From positions 19,151-35,834 of the forward strand of contig JABABY010000003.1 in the NCBI GenBank assembly GCA_014237955.1: a DNA stretch of 16,684 nucleotides, given 5' to 3'. Shown one piece after another: positions 12,698-16,684 of this stretch. This DNA is from Planctomycetota bacterium. GTDB taxonomy: Bacteria; Planctomycetota; Planctomycetia; Pirellulales; UBA7805. A model generated the notes under the pieces. That model made no database searches and was not told the origin of the DNA. It worked only from the letters and a program-made list of their open reading frames with translations. Positions within the stretch are counted from its first letter, which is position 1. Every line of letters starts with the position of its first letter. A program made the translations under genes and the position numbers.

Positions 12698-14131
12698 GTG
12701 ACGAAAACACCAAACGAAGTGTTGGCACTTTGCCGTGAAAACGACGTCAAGGCTGTAGATCTGCGCTTCATGGACTTTCCGGGGCTCTGGCAACATTTCA
12801 CCATCCCAGTCGATAAACTCAGTGACCAGATTTTTGAAGATGGCCTTGGTTTCGACGGTTCGAGCATCCGTGGCTGGCAGGCAATCAACGAGAGTGACAT
12901 GCTGGTGGTACCAGAGGCAGAGACTGCTTTCCTGGACCCCTTCACGGCACTGCCGACGGTAGTGATGATTTGCAACATCCAGGACCCTATTACGCGAGAG
13001 GACTATAGTCGTGACCCGCGCAATGTCGCGCGAAAGTCAGTACATTACCTTAAAAGTTCCGGCTGCGCAGACACATGTTTTGTTGGACCCGAGGCAGAGT
13101 TTTTTATTTTTGATGATGTCCGTTTCGATCAGACGCCAAATTCCGGACATTATTTTATCGATAGCATCGAGGGAGAATGGAACCGCGGAAAAGACACTCA
13201 ATCTGTGGGGCAAGGCCCAAACCTTGGACATAAGTTGCGGCATAAGGAGGGATACTTTCCCGTTCCTCCTGCAGATAAAATGATGGATCTCCGCAATGAA
13301 ATGATGCAGACCATGATCGGCATGGGGCTGGACGTTGAATGTCAGCATCATGAAGTGGGTACAGCGGGACAATCCGAAATTGATCTGCATTACAACGACT
13401 TGGTGAGCATGGCAGATCACATGATGATGTATAAATACGCCATCAAAAACACCGGCGCCAAATATGGGAAAACGGTCACGTTTATGCCCAAGCCCATCTT
13501 CGAAGACAATGGCTCCGGCATGCACACTCATATGTCGTTGTGGAAAAATGGTGAACCGCTTTTTGCCGGAAGTGGCTATGCCGGATTAAGCGAGATCGGA
13601 CTCTATGCCATTGGCGGATTGCTCCGCCATGCGGCAAGTATCTTGGCCTTTACCAATCCCACAACCAACAGCTACAAACGATTGGTTCCCGGATATGAGG
13701 CACCCGTCAATTTGGCCTATTCGCAGCGAAACCGTAGTGCGGCCTGCCGCATTCCTATGTATAGCCCCAGTCCGAAGGCTAAGCGAATTGAATTTCGTTG
13801 CCCCGATCCAAGTTGCAATCCTTACTTGGCATTTTCTGCCATGCTAATGGCCATGCTCGATGGCATCCAAAACAAAATGGATCCGGGCGAGCCACTCGAT
13901 CGGGATATCTACGACTTGCCTCCTGAAGAAGCTGCCAATGTGCCAACGACTCCTGGATCGCTACAGGATGCACTCAAAGCCCTTTCTGATGACTATGAGT
14001 TTCTTTTGCGTGGCGATGTCTTTACCAAGGATGTGATCGATACTTGGATTGAATACAAAATGACAAATGAAGTAGATGCCGTGCGGCTTCGACCGCACCC
14101 TTATGAATTCTGCCTCTATTACGACATCTAA
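12698..14131 (+). CDS. glnA: Glutamine synthetase type I
   Basis: A 477-residue class I glutamine synthetase, which makes glutamine from glutamate, ammonia and ATP and is the main ammonia-assimilation enzyme; it works as a cytoplasmic dodecamer. Landmarks: VDLRFMDFPGLWQHFTIP near the start, FDGSSIRGW (52-60, active-site Asp loop), GPEAEFFIFD (130-139), GQSEIDL (224-230), NGSGMHTH (271-278), NRSAACRIP (345-353) and IEFRCPDPSCNPYLAF (364-379). IYDLPPEE carries Tyr405, the counterpart of the tyrosine adenylylated by GlnE in E. coli, so covalent control is likely. Start: GTG 12698, because GGAGAAGGGGG lies just upstream and family proteins begin at this point; the frame is open further upstream but that part lacks family sequence. 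It is probably transcribed alone from its own promoters. Confidence 0.97.
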   Translation: MTKTPNEVLALCRENDVKAVDLRFMDFPGLWQHFTIPVDKLSDQIFEDGLGFDGSSIRGWQAINESDMLVVPEAETAFLDPFTALPTVVMICNIQDPITREDYSRDPRNVARKSVHYLKSSGCADTCFVGPEAEFFIFDDVRFDQTPNSGHYFIDSIEGEWNRGKDTQSVGQGPNLGHKLRHKEGYFPVPPADKMMDLRNEMMQTMIGMGLDVECQHHEVGTAGQSEIDLHYNDLVSMADHMMMYKYAIKNTGAKYGKTVTFMPKPIFEDNGSGMHTHMSLWKNGEPLFAGSGYAGLSEIGLYAIGGLLRHAASILAFTNPTTNSYKRLVPGYEAPVNLAYSQRNRSAACRIPMYSPSPKAKRIEFRCPDPSCNPYLAFSAMLMAMLDGIQNKMDPGEPLDRDIYDLPPEEAANVPTTPGSLQDALKALSDDYEFLLRGDVFTKDVIDTWIEYKMTNEVDAVRLRPHPYEFCLYYDI

Positions 14132-14224
14132 AGTCGCACAGCCTTTTTTGCGCCAAACACAGCGCATCTTCCGGCACACCGTTTCCTTGCTATCGTTGTT
14201 TTGATCCCACCTCACCACAGCGGA

Positions 14225-15268
14225 TTAAACGATATTCTTGACCTCTTGGCGAGTCACGGGATCGATAATCCCTTTTTCGCAAATCAGTGCGCGGATCAAA
14301 TGGGCCGGCGTTACATCGAAGGCGGGGTTGTAAACATCGACCCCATCCGGCACTGTCTGGTAGCCGAATATGTGGGTTACTTCCCCCGAATTCCTTTGTT
14401 CAATTGGAATCTGATTTCCATTTTCGAGAGACAAATCAAACGTACTCGTCGGGGCCGCCACATAAAATGGAATCTCGTGGGCAGCAGCCACTAATGCCAA
14501 CTGATACGTCCCGATTTTATTGGCAACATCGCCGTTCGCAGCTATACGATCCGCACCGGTAATCACAGCCTGAACACGACCCTCCCGCATGACTTGGGCG
14601 GCCGTTGAATCACAAATCACCGTAACATCAATACCCCGCTGCTTCAGTTCCCAGGCCGTTAGCCTCGCCCCCTGAAGTAAAGGCCGCGTTTCATCAGCAT
14701 ACACATGGAGTTTTTTACCATCTTCATGGGCAGAAAATATCACCGCCAACGCTGTGCCGTAATCGGCAGTCGCCAGACCACCGGCATTGCAGTGCGTGAG
14801 TACACCCGAAGTATTGGCAAGCAAACCTGCACCATGACGCCCGATAGCGCGACACATTTGGCGATCTTCCTCGTGGATTGCCCCGGCCTCATCGAGCAGA
14901 GCAGTGGCAATTTCTTCTAAGCTTTGCGATTTTCGCAAACGCTCGGCAACCTGACGCTGACGGTCGAGGGCCCAAAAAAGATTGACCGCCGTGGGTCGAC
15001 TGCTGGCAAGATAGTCAATAACTTTTTCTAGTTGCGAAAACCAACTACCGACATCGTCTGAATCGGCCGACTGCATGCCAATTACCATCCCGTAAGCTGC
15101 CGCAATCCCAATGGCGGGGGCCCCACGGACCCGAAGCATTTTAATAGCCTCCCAAACCTGCTCCGCTGTTTGAAGTTCTATTTCAATACATTCACCTGGC
15201 AAGCGCGTCTGATCGATCAGAGCCAACTTGCCTGTCGCGCTATCACCTATCCAGCGAAGTGTATCCAC
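14225..15268 (-). CDS. mtnA: S-methyl-5-thioribose-1-phosphate isomerase
   Basis: A 347-residue enzyme of the eIF2B-related isomerase family that turns 5-methylthioribose-1-phosphate into the ribulose form in methionine salvage. VRGAPAIGIAAAYG (47-60), RPTAVNLFWA (91-100) and THCNAGGLAT (158-167) are typical. Catalytic Cys160 and Asp240 (ITGADRIAANGDVANKIGT, 236-254) fall at the same numbers as in the B. subtilis enzyme, which favours MtnA over ribose-1,5-bisphosphate isomerase. The ending YNPAFDVTP is also characteristic. The start is GTG 15268; a perfect 15-base palindrome abuts it and no Shine-Dalgarno site is seen. It converges on glnA with a 93-base gap. purE lies 191 bases upstream on the same strand. 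No other methionine-salvage gene is in the window. Confidence 0.95.
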   Translation of the reverse strand: MDTLRWIGDSATGKLALIDQTRLPGECIEIELQTAEQVWEAIKMLRVRGAPAIGIAAAYGMVIGMQSADSDDVGSWFSQLEKVIDYLASSRPTAVNLFWALDRQRQVAERLRKSQSLEEIATALLDEAGAIHEEDRQMCRAIGRHGAGLLANTSGVLTHCNAGGLATADYGTALAVIFSAHEDGKKLHVYADETRPLLQGARLTAWELKQRGIDVTVICDSTAAQVMREGRVQAVITGADRIAANGDVANKIGTYQLALVAAAHEIPFYVAAPTSTFDLSLENGNQIPIEQRNSGEVTHIFGYQTVPDGVDVYNPAFDVTPAHLIRALICEKGIIDPVTRQEVKNIV

Positions 15269-15283
15269 GATGGGCGGCCCATC
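15269..15283 (-). promoter_or_regulatory. Perfect palindrome touching the mtnA start codon
   Basis: GATGGGC and GCCCATC, 7-base arms around a single G, directly next to GTG 15268. In RNA it could hide the start region; in DNA it could be an operator. No function can be assigned from sequence alone. Confidence 0.4.
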
Positions 15284-15459
15284 ACTTTCCAGTCAGAATG
15301 AACAACCAACATTATTTTCCGAGTTTTCAGACGACAATATTTTGAATACCTTTTGCTATCCCCATAAAACATGTCCTTTCGAAACACGGGCCCGGGTCAG
15401 ACACAACGAAACCGGCTCTAGCGATTCATCCCCGGGTGTTTTCAAAACAGACAGTCGCA

Positions 15460-15966
15460 TCACTCAATGCTATCTTGAAGAGCAGCATCTTTAGCTTTAA
15501 TTTTATCCACGAGCTTGAGTTTGAATGCGGCAAACTTCTCCCTTAATGCCGCGTCGCTCGTGGCCAATATCTGAACGGCGAACAAGCCGGCATTGCGCGG
15601 ACCACCCATACCCACCGCCATACTGGCAACCGGAACGTCACCCGGCATCTGCACCGTCGAGAGCAACGAATCGAGTCCTCCTAAATTTGGCGTAGGCACC
15701 GGAAGACCGATGACCGGGAGTGTCGTATGGGCCGCAACCACCCCTGCTAGATGCGCTGCGCCGCCAGCAGCGGCAATGATCACCTGTAAGCCACGTTCGG
15801 CGGCATCTCCGGCGTACTCTGTTACGATTCCCGGTGTTCGGTGGGCACTCATGACGTGGACCTCACATTCCACACCAAACTCATCAAGTGCGGCCTTCAC
15901 ACCATTGATTTTCGGCCAATCACTATCACTGCCCATCACAATACCGACGCGTACTGAACTATTCAT
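15460..15966 (-). CDS. purE: N5-carboxyaminoimidazole ribonucleotide mutase, class I PurE
   Basis: A 168-residue enzyme of purine synthesis that converts N5-CAIR to CAIR in the cytoplasm (octamer in the family). Key motifs: GIVMGSDSDWP (8-18, phosphate binding), VMSAHRTP (38-45, active-site His42) and AAAGGAAHLAGVVAAHT (65-81), followed by PVIGLPVPT. Length and motifs fit class I, which works with PurK. PurK is usually adjacent, but here neither neighbour is purK, so it must be elsewhere or the enzyme uses AIR and CO2 directly. ATG 15966 has AGGG about 12 bases upstream. The gene follows a membrane-anchored protein by 53 bases on the same strand and may share its transcript; mtnA comes 191 bases later. 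Confidence 0.96.
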   Translation of the reverse strand: MNSSVRVGIVMGSDSDWPKINGVKAALDEFGVECEVHVMSAHRTPGIVTEYAGDAAERGLQVIIAAAGGAAHLAGVVAAHTTLPVIGLPVPTPNLGGLDSLLSTVQMPGDVPVASMAVGMGGPRNAGLFAVQILATSDAALREKFAAFKLKLVDKIKAKDAALQDSIE

Positions 15967-16019
15967 TAATACGTTACCCTAAAATGATTTTTCCATAGGA
16001 CTAATGCAAATATCCGAAG

Positions 16020-16529
16020 TCACGAGCCTAACTGTTCTTTGAACAGTCTGGCAAGACCCTCAGCAATCGACGCTACACTAGCTGCTTTATTGCTGTGTAG
16101 AGAATACACCCACTCACAGTTCATGCTTAGCACGACCCGGGCCGTTTCTTCGCCATGAGAAAACACCAATGCGTGAGACCAGATCGGCTCGCATCCCTGT
16201 GGATCCCATTCAAAACTGCGGTTGAGCGTGAGGGCAGTGCGGGCGTTGAGAAAACCGGGAGCCTGCGTCACATCGCGTCTTTCGCCCGCCTCATACACCT
16301 TGCTATCGATTACAAAGCGGTCATTCTGCGAAACTTCTTCCCCCCGGGAATCACACGGCTCCAATTTCCAGAGTTCTACGCGATTGGGGCTTGCAATCAA
16401 TTGGGCCGCTTCAGGGCCCCAAAAAAGGACCACATCGTGTGTCTGTTGATAACGATAGGCAAGGCTAAAAGTTACAGCAACCAGCGCGATCCCAAAAATA
16501 CACGCGATTACAATCTGTCCACGGTTCAA
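16020..16529 (-). CDS. Membrane-anchored protein of unknown function
   Basis: A 169-residue protein I do not recognise. Residues about 6-25 (IVIACIFGIALVAVTFSLAY) form one membrane helix after a short basic N-terminus, so the rest probably lies outside the inner membrane. Seen in the body: RVELWKLEP, a mixed strand region, three cysteines (in EPCDSRG, PQGCEP and MNCEWV) and a C-terminal stretch (VVLSMNCEWVYSLHSNKAAS followed by an amphipathic helix). The start is TTG 16529, supported by GAGGG seven bases upstream and the basic residue before the helix. It precedes purE by 53 bases and may be co-transcribed. No function is proposed. Confidence 0.8.
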   Translation of the reverse strand: MNRGQIVIACIFGIALVAVTFSLAYRYQQTHDVVLFWGPEAAQLIASPNRVELWKLEPCDSRGEEVSQNDRFVIDSKVYEAGERRDVTQAPGFLNARTALTLNRSFEWDPQGCEPIWSHALVFSHGEETARVVLSMNCEWVYSLHSNKAASVASIAEGLARLFKEQLGS

Positions 16530-16588
16530 TTTGACACCCTCAAAAACAACTGAAACCGACGCCCCACTGTGTTGCTGTCTGCGGGATC

Positions 16589-16617
16589 ATTATACTGGAG
16601 TACAATCCTTTTTCCGA
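16589..16617 (-). promoter_or_regulatory. Candidate promoter for the 16020-16529 gene (and purE)
   Basis: On the minus strand a perfect TATAAT (16594-16589) lies about 60 bases before TTG 16529. The -35 position holds TCGGAA (16617-16612), only three of six consensus bases, with a 17-base spacer. Confidence 0.35.
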
Positions 16618-16670
16618 TCCACGGCAGGTGCTGCCCTTTATTTTCCAAGACCGCTTTATGCGAGATAAAA

Positions 16671-16684
16671 ATGGCTGATAAATT
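16671..16684 (+). CDS. Possible start of a plus-strand gene cut by the right edge
   Basis: ATG GCT GAT AAA TT, with GAGA six to nine bases upstream, could be the first codons of a gene (MADK...). Only four full codons are visible, so this rests on context: the region is divergent from the minus-strand gene at 16529. Confidence 0.2.

Noticed and set aside
14132..14224. Terminator between convergent glnA and mtnA
   Set aside because: A T6 run at 14144-14149 is not preceded by a stable stem, and GCGC-GCGC pairing is too short.
15284..15459. Possible promoter or riboswitch upstream of mtnA
   Set aside because: No hexamer pair at proper spacing and no SAM-riboswitch-like core was found; only small palindromes (TGTTTT-G-AAAACA and a CCCGGG cluster) were seen.
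15228..15494. 88-residue plus-strand open frame between mtnA and purE
   Set aside because: It overlaps both flanking minus-strand genes, looks like random composition and has no recognisable motif.
1..16684. Defence system, CRISPR array, prophage or mobile element
   Set aside because: No Cas, restriction, toxin-antitoxin, transposase or integrase gene, no spaced repeat array and no terminal repeats were found; gene content is mostly housekeeping.

Overview
The window looks like a chromosomal segment of a planctomycete, probably from the Pirellulales. The marks are a DUF1559 protein with a type IV pilin-like N-terminus, a DUF1080 plus ThuA fusion, a NodU-type carbamoyltransferase beside a tiny ORF, an FHA protein with a low-complexity tail, an APC transporter with a cytoplasmic C-terminal domain, weak Shine-Dalgarno sites and several GTG or TTG starts. 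This placement is inferred from gene content; no rRNA or tRNA gene was seen. The window is densely coding and shows no insertion sequence, phage gene, CRISPR array or integrase.

Layout. Positions 1-3365 (minus strand): a 51-codon ORF, a carbamoyltransferase and, last, a secreted DUF1080-ThuA protein cut by the left edge. Positions 3523-8693 (plus strand): an FHA protein, a membrane-anchored MsrA, a DUF1559 prepilin-like protein and an APC-family transporter. Positions 8724-10026 (minus strand): cysH (APS reductase with Fe-S cysteines) followed by an Rrf2 regulator, which together look like a sulfur-assimilation unit. Positions 10027-10548: a divergent intergenic region rich in inverted repeats. 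Positions 10549-14131 (plus strand): an S41 C-terminal processing protease and type I glutamine synthetase glnA, the latter behind a possible sigma-54 and a possible sigma-70 promoter. Positions 14225-16529 (minus strand): a membrane-anchored protein of unknown function, purE and mtnA. A possible plus-strand gene start sits at the right edge.

How the genes relate. Most of the content is housekeeping: sulfate reduction (cysH), methionine salvage (mtnA), methionine sulfoxide repair (msrA), ammonia assimilation (glnA) and purine synthesis (purE). Three genes deal with sulfur but are not in one operon. A shared 10-mer (AACGGGCAGT) lies upstream of both msrA and cysH, which might be coincidence.

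The most unusual item is in the APC transporter. About 100 residues are inserted between predicted TM11 and TM12, on the outer face of the membrane, and they read like the flagellin hook IN motif (Flagellin_IN) found in the variable middle region of flagellins. A flagellin-type surface module built into a solute transporter is an arrangement I do not know to be described. It rests on pattern recognition and needs a profile search.
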